A stretch of DNA of 64,000 nucleotides from Pantoea sp. WMus005. GTDB taxonomy: Bacteria > Pseudomonadota > Gammaproteobacteria > Enterobacterales > Enterobacteriaceae. The translations under genes and the position numbers were made by a program. Every line of letters begins with the position of its first letter. Positions within the stretch are counted from its first letter, which is position 1. The notes beneath the pieces are model-generated. The model did not search any database. It saw only the letters and a program-made list of their open reading frames with translations, and was not told the DNA's origin. The stretch spans positions 930,001 to 994,000 of the forward strand of contig NZ_JACBXU010000001.1 in assembly GCF_013415305.1 (NCBI RefSeq). Direction: 5' to 3'. Shown piece by piece: positions 26,371 to 35,634 of the stretch.

Positions 26371-27261
26371 ATGAGCGAAAAGTTACAGAAAGTCTTAGCG
26401 CGTGCCGGTCATGGCTCGCGTCGCGAAATCGAATCAATGATTGCTGCAGGCCGTGTCAGCGTTGACGGCAAGATCGCCACCCTGGGCGACCGCGTCGAAA
26501 GCAGCAAATCCCTGAAAATCCGAATTGATGGCCATCTGGTGTCGATTGCTGAATCAGCAACCGAAGTCTGCCGTGTGCTGGCTTACTACAAACCGGAAGG
26601 TGAACTCTGCACCCGCAGCGATCCTGAAGGCCGCCCGACGGTCTTTGACCGTCTGCCTCGCCTGCGCGGTTCACGCTGGATTGCTGTTGGCCGTCTGGAT
26701 GTGAACACCTGTGGTCTGATGCTTTTCACCACCGACGGTGAACTGGCGAACCGCCTGATGCATCCGAGCCGGGAAGTAGAGCGTGAATATGCGGTGCGCG
26801 TTTTTGGTCAGGTCGACGATGATAAAATTCGTCAGCTGAGCAAAGGCGTTCAGCTGGAGGATGGTCCGGCTGCCTTTAAGACCCTGAAGTTTGGCGGCGG
26901 AGAAGGCATCAATCAGTGGTACAACGTGACCCTGACCGAAGGACGTAACCGTGAAGTACGTCGTTTGTGGGAGGCGGTTGGTGTGCAGGTCAGCCGTCTG
27001 ATGCGTGTGCGTTACGGCGATATCACCTTACCAAAAGGCCTGCCACGCGGTGGCTGGACTGAACTGGATCTGCCCGCGGTGAACTACCTGCGTAATCTGG
27101 TAGAACTGGATGATGAAACCGTCACCAAGCTGGTGGTCGAGAAAGATCGTCGTCGCACCAAAGCGAACCAGATTCGTCGTGCGGTGAAACGTCACAGCAA
27201 AGTGAGTAGCACACCCCGTGCACCACGCCGCAATCCGGGTAGCAAACGTAACTCCGGTTAA
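26371..27261 (+). CDS. rluB: 23S rRNA pseudouridine synthase RluB (U2605)
   Basis: Makes pseudouridine 2605 in 23S rRNA. 296 residues. An N-terminal S4 RNA-binding domain (about 1-60) precedes the RsuA-type catalytic domain with Asp110 in [12 protein letters not shown]. The C-terminal tail is basic and disordered ([18 protein letters not shown] and an Arg/Asn/Ser-rich end). AGAGGAAG gives the ribosome site. Confidence 0.97.
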   Translation: MSEKLQKVLARAGHGSRREIESMIAAGRVSVDGKIATLGDRVESSKSLKIRIDGHLVSIAESATEVCRVLAYYKPEGELCTRSDPEGRPTVFDRLPRLRGSRWIAVGRLDVNTCGLMLFTTDGELANRLMHPSREVEREYAVRVFGQVDDDKIRQLSKGVQLEDGPAAFKTLKFGGGEGINQWYNVTLTEGRNREVRRLWEAVGVQVSRLMRVRYGDITLPKGLPRGGWTELDLPAVNYLRNLVELDDETVTKLVVEKDRRRTKANQIRRAVKRHSKVSSTPRAPRRNPGSKRNSG

Positions 27262-27280
27262 TCCCGTTGACCGTTCGCGA

Positions 27281-27310
27281 AAAACGCAGCCCCAGGGCTG
27301 CGTTTTTTTT
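27281..27310. terminator. Bidirectional terminator between rluB and btuR
   Basis: AACGCAGCCC (27283-27292) pairs with GGGCTGCGTT (27295-27304), with Ts to 27310 on the plus strand and As before the left arm for the minus strand. Confidence 0.9.
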
Positions 27311-27312
27311 TG

Positions 27313-27903
27313 CTACCAGTCAATTCCCTGCTGAGCCTGTATACCGGCATCAAACGCGTGCTTGACCGGCCGCATCTCCGTTACCGTATCCGCCATTTCA
27401 GTCAGGCTGCGATGACAGCCACGTCCGGTAATGATCACGCTCTGATGCGCCGGCCGCTGCTGCAGGGCGGTAATCAAATCGTCCAGTGGCAGATAATCCA
27501 TGCTGACCATATAGGTGATTTCGTCGAGCACCACCAGATCGAGCTGTTCATCGGACAGCATCCGTTTTGCATGCTGCCACACAACCAGACAGGCGGCGGT
27601 ATCCGTTTCGCGGTTCTGTGTGTCCCAGGTAAACCCGGTTGCCATCACCTGAAACTCGACACCGTGTTGTTCCAGCAGATTACGCTCACCATTCGGCCAG
27701 TCACCTTTAATAAACTGAATGGCCGCCACGCGCTTACCATGTCCGGTGGCGCGAAGTGCCGTGCCAAAGGCCGCGGTAGTTTTTCCTTTGCCATTTCCGG
27801 TAAACACCATCAGGATGCCGCGAACTTCGGTGGCTGCCGCAATACGTGCATCGACCTGCTCTTTTAACCGCTGCTGGCGCTGTTGATGACGATCGTCAGC
27901 CAT
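27313..27903 (-). CDS. btuR: Cob(I)alamin adenosyltransferase
   Basis: Transfers the adenosyl group of ATP to corrinoids and is used for both salvage and synthesis of adenosylcobalamin. 196 residues, the same as E. coli BtuR. P-loop GNGKGKTTAAFG is at about 36-47, with VVLDEITYMV and ITGRGCHR further on. The ATG overlaps the yciK stop by one base (TAATG), so it is coupled to yciK. Confidence 0.97.
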   Translation of the reverse strand: MADDRHQQRQQRLKEQVDARIAAATEVRGILMVFTGNGKGKTTAAFGTALRATGHGKRVAAIQFIKGDWPNGERNLLEQHGVEFQVMATGFTWDTQNRETDTAACLVVWQHAKRMLSDEQLDLVVLDEITYMVSMDYLPLDDLITALQQRPAHQSVIITGRGCHRSLTEMADTVTEMRPVKHAFDAGIQAQQGIDW

Positions 27904-28664
27904 TATTCCGCGGCCCCGGGTTTTCTGCCTGGCTGAGCATCAAAGCTGATCCCGGTTTTCCGTCTGCTGTCATCACCCATCAGATAAAGGTAGAGCGGCA
28001 TCAGATCGGCGGGCGTTTTCAGCTTGTTAGCATCTTCCTGCGGGAAGGCGCTGGCGCGCATTTTGGTACGTGTGCCGCCTGGATTGATGCAGTTCACCCG
28101 CAGCGACTGAGTTTTATACTCATCGGCCAGCACCTGCATCATGCCTTCGGTAGCAAATTTAGAGACAGCGTAAGCGCCCCAGCCTGCGCGACCGGTGCGG
28201 CCAACGCTGGAAGTGGTAAAGACCAATGAACCAGCATCCGATTTTAACAGCAGCGGCAGCAGCGCCTGCGTCAGGAAGAAGGTAGCGTCCAGATTGATGT
28301 TCATCACCTGCTGCCAGACCTGTGGATCGAGTTCGGCCAGCGGCACAATCTCACCAAGGATACCAGCGTTATGCAGTACGCCGTCCAGACGCGGAAACTG
28401 CTGGTCCAGTTGTTCTGCGATCTGATGGCAGCGTTCCGGTGTCGCCTCGGCCAGATCGAACACCACGGTGTGAGCAGGGCATTGATTAAGCTGATTGATG
28501 GCCTGTTCGACCAGCTGAAGTTTCTCAGCGTTACGACCCATCAGGATCACTTCGGCGCCATAACGGGCGTATGTCAGCGCCGCTTCCCGGCCAATGCCAT
28601 CTGAAGCGCCAGTAACCAGGATAATACGGTGATTGAGCAGGTCGCTTTTCGGTTGATAATGCAC
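27903..28664 (-). CDS. yciK: YciK, short-chain dehydrogenase/reductase
   Basis: 253 residues from GTG 28664 (HYQPKSDLLNHRIILVTGASDGIG). The Rossmann motif GASDGIG, NAG (LHNAGILG) and Tyr-x3-Lys (WGAYAVSKFATEG) are intact. The natural substrate is not known. GGAGGAA seven to eight bases before the GTG, and the family N-terminus HYQPK, favour this start over an ATG 27 bases upstream. Confidence 0.94.
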   Translation of the reverse strand: MHYQPKSDLLNHRIILVTGASDGIGREAALTYARYGAEVILMGRNAEKLQLVEQAINQLNQCPAHTVVFDLAEATPERCHQIAEQLDQQFPRLDGVLHNAGILGEIVPLAELDPQVWQQVMNINLDATFFLTQALLPLLLKSDAGSLVFTTSSVGRTGRAGWGAYAVSKFATEGMMQVLADEYKTQSLRVNCINPGGTRTKMRASAFPQEDANKLKTPADLMPLYLYLMGDDSRRKTGISFDAQPGRKPGAAE

Positions 28665-28837
28665 AGCGGGTTCCTCCGGCGAAAACAGCATGATTCCGCT
28701 TTATGCCTTAATTTACGAATGGGCGCAATCGCCAACCCACGCATTCTGTGCCAGCTGCTGGCATTTCAGGCGACGGAACAGGGCAAAACGGCTAAACTGG
28801 CGTACTGTTTTTGATTCTCTGTTACTAAGGCGACCTG

Positions 28838-29884
28838 ATGGATTTTATTTCAACGTATGGACTGTTTTTAGCGAAAGCGGTGACACTGGTGGTTGCCGTC
28901 GCTGCGATTGTCATGATTATCATGAATGCCGCGTTACGCAAACGGGCACAAAGCGGTCAGCTTCGCCTGACTCACCTGGGTGATGACTATCAGCAGATGA
29001 AAGAGGATTTACAGCTGGCAAAAATGCAGCCCCAGGCGCAGAAAGTCTGGCTGAAAAATCATAAAAAAAGCGAAAAGCTGAAAGCCAAAGCGGAAAAGCA
29101 GGCGGCGAAGCAGGGCCGGAGTGACAGTGTTAAACCTACACTCTATGTCATTGATTTTAAAGGCAGCATGGATGCAGGTGAAGTGGCCTCACTGCGCGAA
29201 GAGATTTCAGCTGTGCTGGCCGTGAAGCAGCCCGGCGATGAAGTCCTGCTGCGTCTTGAAAGTCCTGGCGGTGTGGTGCATGGCTATGGGCTGGCGGCCT
29301 CTCAGTTGCAGCGTCTGCGCGATCAGGGTCTTCGCATCACAGCAGCCGTCGATAAAGTGGCTGCCAGCGGCGGTTACATGATGGCCTGCGTGGCCGATCG
29401 CATTGTGGCCGCGCCGTTCTCGATTATCGGCTCCATCGGCGTGGTTGCGCAAATCCCAAATTTTAACCGCCTGCTGAAGCGTAACAATATTGATGTTGAG
29501 CTGCATACCGCAGGTCAGTATAAGCGCACACTGACGCTGTTTGGTGAGAACACTGAAGAGGGACGTGAGAAATTCCAGGAAGATCTGGACGAAACGCACC
29601 TGCTGTTTAAGCAGTTTGTCCACCAGATGCGCCCGACACTTGATATTGATCAGGTAGCCACCGGCGAACACTGGTATGGCCGTCAGGCGCTGGATCTGGG
29701 CCTGATTGACGAAATCGGTACCAGCGATGATTTGATCATCCGTCAGATGGAGCAGTTCAACGTGCTCGGTGTGCATTACGCCCGTCGCCGCAAAATGATG
29801 GACCGCTTTACCCAGAGCGCAGGTTCAGCGGCAGAGGGCCTTTTGCTGAAACTCTGGCAGCGCGGTGAGAAGCCACTGCTCTGA
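28838..29884 (+). CDS. sohB: SohB, S49-family inner-membrane peptidase
   Basis: 348 residues. An N-terminal membrane helix (about 10-32) and a basic linker precede the S49 (signal peptide peptidase A-like) domain. The serine nucleophile is Ser177 in VAASGGYMMA and the general base is Lys229 in GQYKRTL, the Ser/Lys dyad of the family. In E. coli extra copies suppress loss of the DegP protease. It is divergent from yciK. Confidence 0.95.
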   Translation: MDFISTYGLFLAKAVTLVVAVAAIVMIIMNAALRKRAQSGQLRLTHLGDDYQQMKEDLQLAKMQPQAQKVWLKNHKKSEKLKAKAEKQAAKQGRSDSVKPTLYVIDFKGSMDAGEVASLREEISAVLAVKQPGDEVLLRLESPGGVVHGYGLAASQLQRLRDQGLRITAAVDKVAASGGYMMACVADRIVAAPFSIIGSIGVVAQIPNFNRLLKRNNIDVELHTAGQYKRTLTLFGENTEEGREKFQEDLDETHLLFKQFVHQMRPTLDIDQVATGEHWYGRQALDLGLIDEIGTSDDLIIRQMEQFNVLGVHYARRRKMMDRFTQSAGSAAEGLLLKLWQRGEKPLL

Positions 29885-29888
29885 TGCG

Positions 29889-29917
29889 AAACCCGGCCTG
29901 TGCCGGGTTTTTTTATT
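29889..29917 (+). terminator. sohB terminator
   Basis: AAACCCGGC (29889-29897) pairs with GCCGGGTTT (29902-29910), loop CTGT, followed by Ts. Its end touches the yciN stop on the other strand. Confidence 0.9.
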
Positions 29918-30161
29918 CCAGGTGATAGCGCGGCGACAGCACCACAGCAAGGTGTTTAAATACGTTAAACACCGCAGTGGTTTTCGCGGTCGGCAGTCCC
30001 TCTGCATCGAGAAAAAACGGTCCGCGAAAGACCAGAACATCCGCCTGCTGAATCACCTCGTCCGCCTGCATCCCGGCTAAATAATCATCATGTTCTTTAA
30101 TCAGCGCATTGGCCTTTTCCAGTAACGCCTGGCGGGAAATAGCCTCAGTCGATCTCTGCAT
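29913..30161 (-). CDS. yciN: YciN family protein
   Basis: 82 residues, matching E. coli YciN (83) in ISRQALLEKAN, VLVFRGPFFLD, GLPTAKTTAVFNVFKHLA and the C-terminal HLxVVLSPRYHL. Small, soluble, of unknown function. It is convergent with sohB and divergent from topA, as in E. coli. Confidence 0.92.
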   Translation of the reverse strand: MQRSTEAISRQALLEKANALIKEHDDYLAGMQADEVIQQADVLVFRGPFFLDAEGLPTAKTTAVFNVFKHLAVVLSPRYHLE

Positions 30162-30532
30162 TTATTCACTCCTTCTTCACAGCATTCTGATTCCTTCTAT
30201 ATTACTGTCCAGTCAGGCGGTGTGACAAATCGCTCTGAACGATGAAAACCTGGCGTAACTTCGGGCTGAGTGCTAATTAAGTTGCGTAACAGATTTTATC
30301 AGGTAGAGTGTGGGCGATTCCGATTTCAGGGATTTTGCACCAGGATGTGCGAAGAGTTCAGATTGAAAAAGCACGCTTTATCATGAGGTTGCATAACGCC
30401 ACATCATCTGATCTGAGATTGACCCCTCCGCCTTGAAATGTTAAACAGGCGCAGCAATATTGAACCCACTGGGTTTTTGGGCATCCAATCCTCTCCCGTT
30501 AAGCAGGATGTTTTCATTAGGTAAAGGTAAAT
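30162..30532. other. yciN-topA intergenic region (topA control region)
   Basis: 371 bases without a gene. E. coli topA is driven by several supercoiling- and stress-responsive promoters here. A TTGACC at about 30420-30425 with a weak TAAACA 17 bases on is the best candidate I see; other promoters cannot be placed with confidence. AGGTAAAGGTAAAT gives the topA ribosome site. Confidence 0.45.
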
Positions 30533-33157
30533 ATGGGTAAAGCACTCGTTATTGTTGAGTCCCCGGCAAAGGCTAAAACAATCAATAAATATCTGGGCAA
30601 TGACTACGTGGTTAAATCCAGCGTCGGTCATATCCGGGATCTGCCGACCAGTGGTTCAACCGCGAAGAAGAGTGCTGACGCCTCGACTGAAAAGAAAGCC
30701 AAAGACGCTGCGACTGACAAGAAAGTCAAAAAAGTTAAAAAAGATGAGAAAGCCGCACTCGTCAGCCGCATGGGTGTTGACCCTTATCACGGCTGGGAAG
30801 CGGATTACCAGATTCTGCCCGGCAAAGAGAAAGTCGTTGCGGAACTGAAGGCGTTAGCCGCCAATGCTGACCACATTTATCTCGCAACCGACCTTGACCG
30901 CGAAGGGGAAGCCATTGCCTGGCACCTGCGGGAAGTGATCGGGGGTGACGACTCGCGCTTCAGCCGTGTGGTCTTTAACGAAATTACCAAAAATGCGATT
31001 CGTCAGGCGTTTGAGAAGCCGGGTGAGCTGAATATTGATCGGGTGAATGCTCAGCAGGCGCGTCGTTTCATGGACCGTGTTGTTGGTTATATGGTCTCGC
31101 CACTGCTGTGGAAGAAGATCGCCCGTGGTCTCTCAGCCGGCCGCGTGCAATCCGTTGCCGTTCGCCTGGTGGTGGAGCGTGAACGTGAGATCAAAGCCTT
31201 TGTTCCCGAAGAGTACTGGGAAGTTAATGCCGCGCTGACCACGCCAAAAGGCGATGAGCTGTCGATGGACGTGACGCACAAAGGCGATAAAGCTTTCCGT
31301 CCGGTCAACCGCGACGAGACCTATGTCGCTGTCGCGCTGCTGGAAAAAGCGCGCTATGAAATCGTCGACCGCGAAGATAAGCCGACCAGTAGCAAGCCGG
31401 GCGCGCCTTATATTACGTCGACGCTGCAGCAGGCTGCCAGTACCCGCCTCGGTTTTGGCGTCAAAAAGACCATGATGATGGCCCAGCGCCTGTACGAAGC
31501 GGGTCACATTACTTATATGCGTACCGACTCAACCAATCTGAGTCAGGATGCGGTCGCGATGGCGCGTGGCTATATCGAAAGCAATTTCGGTAAAAAGTAC
31601 CTCCCTGAAACGGCCATTACTTACGCCAGCAAAGAGAATTCCCAGGAAGCGCATGAAGCAATTCGTCCTTCTGATGTGGAAGTGGTGGCAGAACAGTTGA
31701 AAGATATGGAAGCGGATGCGCAGAAACTCTATCAGCTGATCTGGCGTCAGTTTGTTGCCTGTCAGATGACGCCGGCCAAATATGACTCCAGCACCATCAC
31801 GGCGGCGGCGGGTGAATTTAAACTCAAAGCGAAAGGTCGTATTCTGCGTTTCGACGGCTGGACTAAAGTGATGCCCGCGCTGCGTAAAAATGATGAAGAT
31901 CGTACGCTGCCTGCGGTGACAGTGGGTGATGTTCTCGACCTGCAACAATTGCTGCCCGGCCAGCACTTTACTAAACCGCCGGCGCGCTTCAGCGAAGCGT
32001 CACTGGTGCGTGAGCTGGAAAAGCGTGGCATTGGCCGTCCATCAACGTACGCAGCCATCACCTCGACCATTCAGGATCGTGGCTATGTGCGGGTGGAAAA
32101 CCGCCGTTTCTATGCGGAAAAAATGGGTGAGATTGTCACCGATCGTCTGGAAGAGAACTTCCGCGAACTGATGAACTACGATTTCACCGCCCGCATGGAG
32201 AGCAATCTTGACCAGGTTGCCAATAACGAAGCGGAATGGAAAGCGGTACTCGACCACTTCTTCACCGACTTTACTCAGCAGCTTGAACTGGCTGAGAAAG
32301 ATCCTGAAGAGGGCGGCATGCAGCCGAACCAGATGGTGCTGACCTCAATTGAGTGTCCTACCTGTAGCCGTCAGATGGGGATTCGTACCGCCAGTACCGG
32401 TGTCTTCCTGGGCTGCTCCGGCTATGCGCTGCCGCCTAAAGAGCGCTGCAAACAGACCATCAACCTGATTCCGGAAAATGAAGTCCTTAATATTCTGGAA
32501 GGGGATGATGCTGAGACCAATGCCCTGCGTGCCCGTCGTCGCTGCCAGAAGTGTGGCACGGCGATGGACAGCTACCTGATCGACAATGAACGTAAACTGC
32601 ATGTCTGTGGTAATAACCCGGAATGTGACGGTTACGAAATCGAAAAGGGCGAATTCCGCATCAAAGGCTACGACGGCCCGATAGTGGAGTGCGAGAAGTG
32701 TGGTTCTGAGATGCACCTGAAAATGGGACGCTTTGGAAAGTACATGGCGTGTACCAACGAAGAGTGCAAAAACACCCGTAAGATTCTGCGTAGTGGTGAA
32801 GTTGCCCCACCGAAAGAAGATCCGGTTCCACTGCCAGAGCTGGCGTGTGAGAAGTCAGATGCTTACTTCGTGTTGCGTGACGGTGCAGCGGGCGTTTTCC
32901 TCGCCGCCAACACCTTCCCGAAATCACGTGAAACGCGTGCACCGCTGGTTGAAGAGCTTCAGCGTTTCCGGGATCGTCTGCCTGAGAAGCTGAAATACCT
33001 GGCCGACGCGCCAGCAGCCGATCCGGAAGGCAATAAGGCGATGGTGCGCTTCAGCCGCAAAACCAAACAGCAGTATGTCTCCTCTGAAAAAGAGGGCAAG
33101 GCAACGGGCTGGTCCGCCTTCTATATAGATGGCAAATGGCAGGTTGCGAAGAAGTAA
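30533..33157 (+). CDS. topA: DNA topoisomerase I
   Basis: Relaxes negative supercoils. 874 residues against 865 in E. coli. TOPRIM domain with [11 protein letters not shown] and [16 protein letters not shown]; active-site Tyr328 in [14 protein letters not shown]; then zinc-ribbon domains with Cys pairs ([27 protein letters not shown]) and the C-terminal DNA-binding part. The nine extra residues lie in a Lys-rich loop at about 43-70 between the TOPRIM beginning and VSRMGVDP. Confidence 0.98.
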   Translation: MGKALVIVESPAKAKTINKYLGNDYVVKSSVGHIRDLPTSGSTAKKSADASTEKKAKDAATDKKVKKVKKDEKAALVSRMGVDPYHGWEADYQILPGKEKVVAELKALAANADHIYLATDLDREGEAIAWHLREVIGGDDSRFSRVVFNEITKNAIRQAFEKPGELNIDRVNAQQARRFMDRVVGYMVSPLLWKKIARGLSAGRVQSVAVRLVVEREREIKAFVPEEYWEVNAALTTPKGDELSMDVTHKGDKAFRPVNRDETYVAVALLEKARYEIVDREDKPTSSKPGAPYITSTLQQAASTRLGFGVKKTMMMAQRLYEAGHITYMRTDSTNLSQDAVAMARGYIESNFGKKYLPETAITYASKENSQEAHEAIRPSDVEVVAEQLKDMEADAQKLYQLIWRQFVACQMTPAKYDSSTITAAAGEFKLKAKGRILRFDGWTKVMPALRKNDEDRTLPAVTVGDVLDLQQLLPGQHFTKPPARFSEASLVRELEKRGIGRPSTYAAITSTIQDRGYVRVENRRFYAEKMGEIVTDRLEENFRELMNYDFTARMESNLDQVANNEAEWKAVLDHFFTDFTQQLELAEKDPEEGGMQPNQMVLTSIECPTCSRQMGIRTASTGVFLGCSGYALPPKERCKQTINLIPENEVLNILEGDDAETNALRARRRCQKCGTAMDSYLIDNERKLHVCGNNPECDGYEIEKGEFRIKGYDGPIVECEKCGSEMHLKMGRFGKYMACTNEECKNTRKILRSGEVAPPKEDPVPLPELACEKSDAYFVLRDGAAGVFLAANTFPKSRETRAPLVEELQRFRDRLPEKLKYLADAPAADPEGNKAMVRFSRKTKQQYVSSEKEGKATGWSAFYIDGKWQVAKK

Positions 33158-33163
33158 TCCACA

Positions 33164-33189
33164 CCGGCCAGCGTTTGCTGGCCTTTTTT
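33164..33189 (+). terminator. topA terminator, first copy
   Basis: GGCCAGC (33166-33172) pairs with GCTGGCC (33177-33183), loop GTTT, followed by six Ts. Confidence 0.9.
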
Positions 33190-33216
33190 CTGCGCCGCTA
33201 CGATTTCCGCCATACT

Positions 33217-33242
33217 CAGGCCAGCGTTCGCTGGCCTTTTTC
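33217..33242 (+). terminator. topA terminator, second copy
   Basis: GGCCAGC (33219-33225) pairs with GCTGGCC (33230-33236), loop GTTC, followed by five Ts. The stem is identical to the first terminator 53 bases upstream, so the unit is repeated in tandem. Confidence 0.88.
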
Positions 33243-33324
33243 TGAGCCTTATATCAATCCGTTCTACTCTCTTACTTAAACTGATATAGTTGTTATAGCA
33301 TTTCCGACCTTTCCTGATGCATAG

Positions 33325-34368
<1,044 letters not shown>

Positions 34369-34391
34369 AGTTTACGCACTCTGCTTACACT

Positions 34392-34418
34392 AAAGGCTGC
34401 CGTGTGCAGCCTTTTTTG
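34392..34418 (+). terminator. cysB terminator
   Basis: AAAGGCTGC (34392-34400) pairs with GCAGCCTTT (34406-34414), loop CGTGT, T run to 34417. Confidence 0.9.
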
Positions 34419-34865
34419 TCTCCAGGGTTTAGCGCCAAATGAGACTCAAAAGTTTTAATGATTTTTTTGTAAATAAAACATTGATCACATGTTTTCCGAT
34501 TGGGCTTTCTTAAATGCGAATTACAACACATTTTTAACTATGTCACTTTGCGGCTTGCCAGGATTATTCCCATACTCCAGTTAAGAGCTGATGTGGGAAG
34601 CCAGTAAACATATAGGTTCTTAAGTAGGGACTAAAGTTTTAAATGGATCTGTTTTTAAATTAACTCAAATTTATGCGCTGTCTGTTTAAATAAATATTTG
34701 TTCGGGAGTTAATGATTTCTGACGTTACAGAAGCCTATTGATTAATACTGTTAATCGTTTTACTCAATAAAAATAACTGGATTTTTGGCCTTAACGCGTT
34801 TAGGATTCCTCCTAAATCTTAATCGATGTTATCAATCATTTTGTTGAGAGTGATTATCAAAAACT
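34419..34865. other. AT-rich intergenic region cysB-ymiA
   Basis: 447 bases, strongly AT-rich, with no coding sequence I can support. It presumably holds the promoter of the small-protein genes that follow. I see several TTTAAAT-like stretches but no clear -35/-10 pair. Confidence 0.5.
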
Positions 34866-35024
34866 ATGAATACACGACTGACTGTACAACCGGGTTTCCC
34901 GGTAAAAAGCACCAAGGTTGAGCGTACCGGCAACACCCGTCGCAACGCCTGGTTAACCGTATTCGCTGCCTCTGCGCTGTTCTGGGTAGTCGTAGCGTTA
35001 ATGATCTGGCGTATCTGGGGCTAA
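34866..35024 (+). CDS. ymiA: YmiA family small membrane protein
   Basis: 52 residues. A basic N-terminal half (VERTGNTRRN) precedes one membrane helix, AWLTVFAASALFWVVVALMI, then WRIWG. The sequence ALFWVVVALMIWRIWG closely matches the C-terminus of E. coli YmiA, which lies at the same place after cysB. Function is unknown. Confidence 0.85.
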   Translation: MNTRLTVQPGFPVKSTKVERTGNTRRNAWLTVFAASALFWVVVALMIWRIWG

Positions 35025-35028
35025 AGCC

Positions 35029-35208
35029 ATGTGGGCAAACACACTCAGCCATAAACGTTCCCTGACCTCGCGTCAGCACAAGCCGGTTGCCTGCAAAGGA
35101 AAAGAACCGCTTGCAAAGGACGAGAAAGTGTCTATCCCGGAGTCATGGGATTTGAGTGATAACCAGAGACTTTTTATTGAGTCTTTTCTTGACCCTAAAA
35201 GTAAATAA
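35029..35208 (+). CDS. Small soluble protein downstream of ymiA (yciX position)
   Basis: 59 residues, MWANTLSHKRSLTSRQ at the start and ESWDLSDNQRLFIESFLDPK near the end; basic N-terminus, acidic C-terminus, no membrane segment. The ATG begins four bases after the ymiA stop, so it is probably translated from the same mRNA. E. coli has yciX in this position, but I cannot confirm sequence similarity from memory. Confidence 0.6.
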   Translation: MWANTLSHKRSLTSRQHKPVACKGKEPLAKDEKVSIPESWDLSDNQRLFIESFLDPKSK

Positions 35209-35375
35209 CGTTTTCAGACCAACTGTAAGTACACGTTCTTTTATTACCGGCGTTTCCGGCGGGCTTTTTTTATAATGCCCTTTTCCACATCCTGTACGAC
35301 CAAAGGGTGTCGCCCCATTAGATAGGGTGACCGCAAAAAACTTTTACGCCCGATTCCGGCGAAGGAGTGAACCAA

Positions 35376-35459
35376 ATGAATATGATAAAAATGTCCTGGC
35401 TCAGCGCGTATGCTTTCTCCTTTGCGTTCTGGTCTGCGGCGGTGTGGATTACGCTGTAA
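35376..35459 (+). CDS. 27-residue membrane peptide upstream of acnA
   Basis: MNMIKMSWLSAYAFSFAFWS followed by AAVWITL; nearly the whole peptide is one hydrophobic helix. The start has a strong ribosome site (AAGGAG, eight bases before ATG) and a good terminator begins 26 bases after the stop, so this small frame has the signs of a real gene. E. coli encodes a similarly placed small protein (ymiC) before acnA; homology is a guess. Confidence 0.6.
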   Translation: MNMIKMSWLSAYAFSFAFWSAAVWITL

Positions 35460-35484
35460 TTTGATTTAAAATCACCTTTTTATG

Positions 35485-35512
35485 ATGCCTCGTGACTTCA
35501 CGGGGCATTTTC
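35485..35512 (+). terminator. Terminator of the small-protein genes before acnA
   Basis: ATGCCTCGTGA (35485-35495) pairs with TCACGGGGCAT (35498-35508), with one G-U pair and the loop CT, followed by Ts. Confidence 0.8.
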
Positions 35513-35634
35513 GTTTATGCGCGATTGTAGCAATTTGTGTTGTAATCAAAACGTTAACGAATTTGTGGTCTATCTTTAACATAAACCTTTGTCTCTCTAA
35601 GGTTTAAGACCATGAACGAAGAAAAGGAGGAGCT

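Noticed and set aside
35251-35285. CCGG-containing T-rich sequence after the 59-residue gene as a terminator
   Set aside because: The T run is good but the only stem is a four-base self-complementary CCGG; too weak to call.
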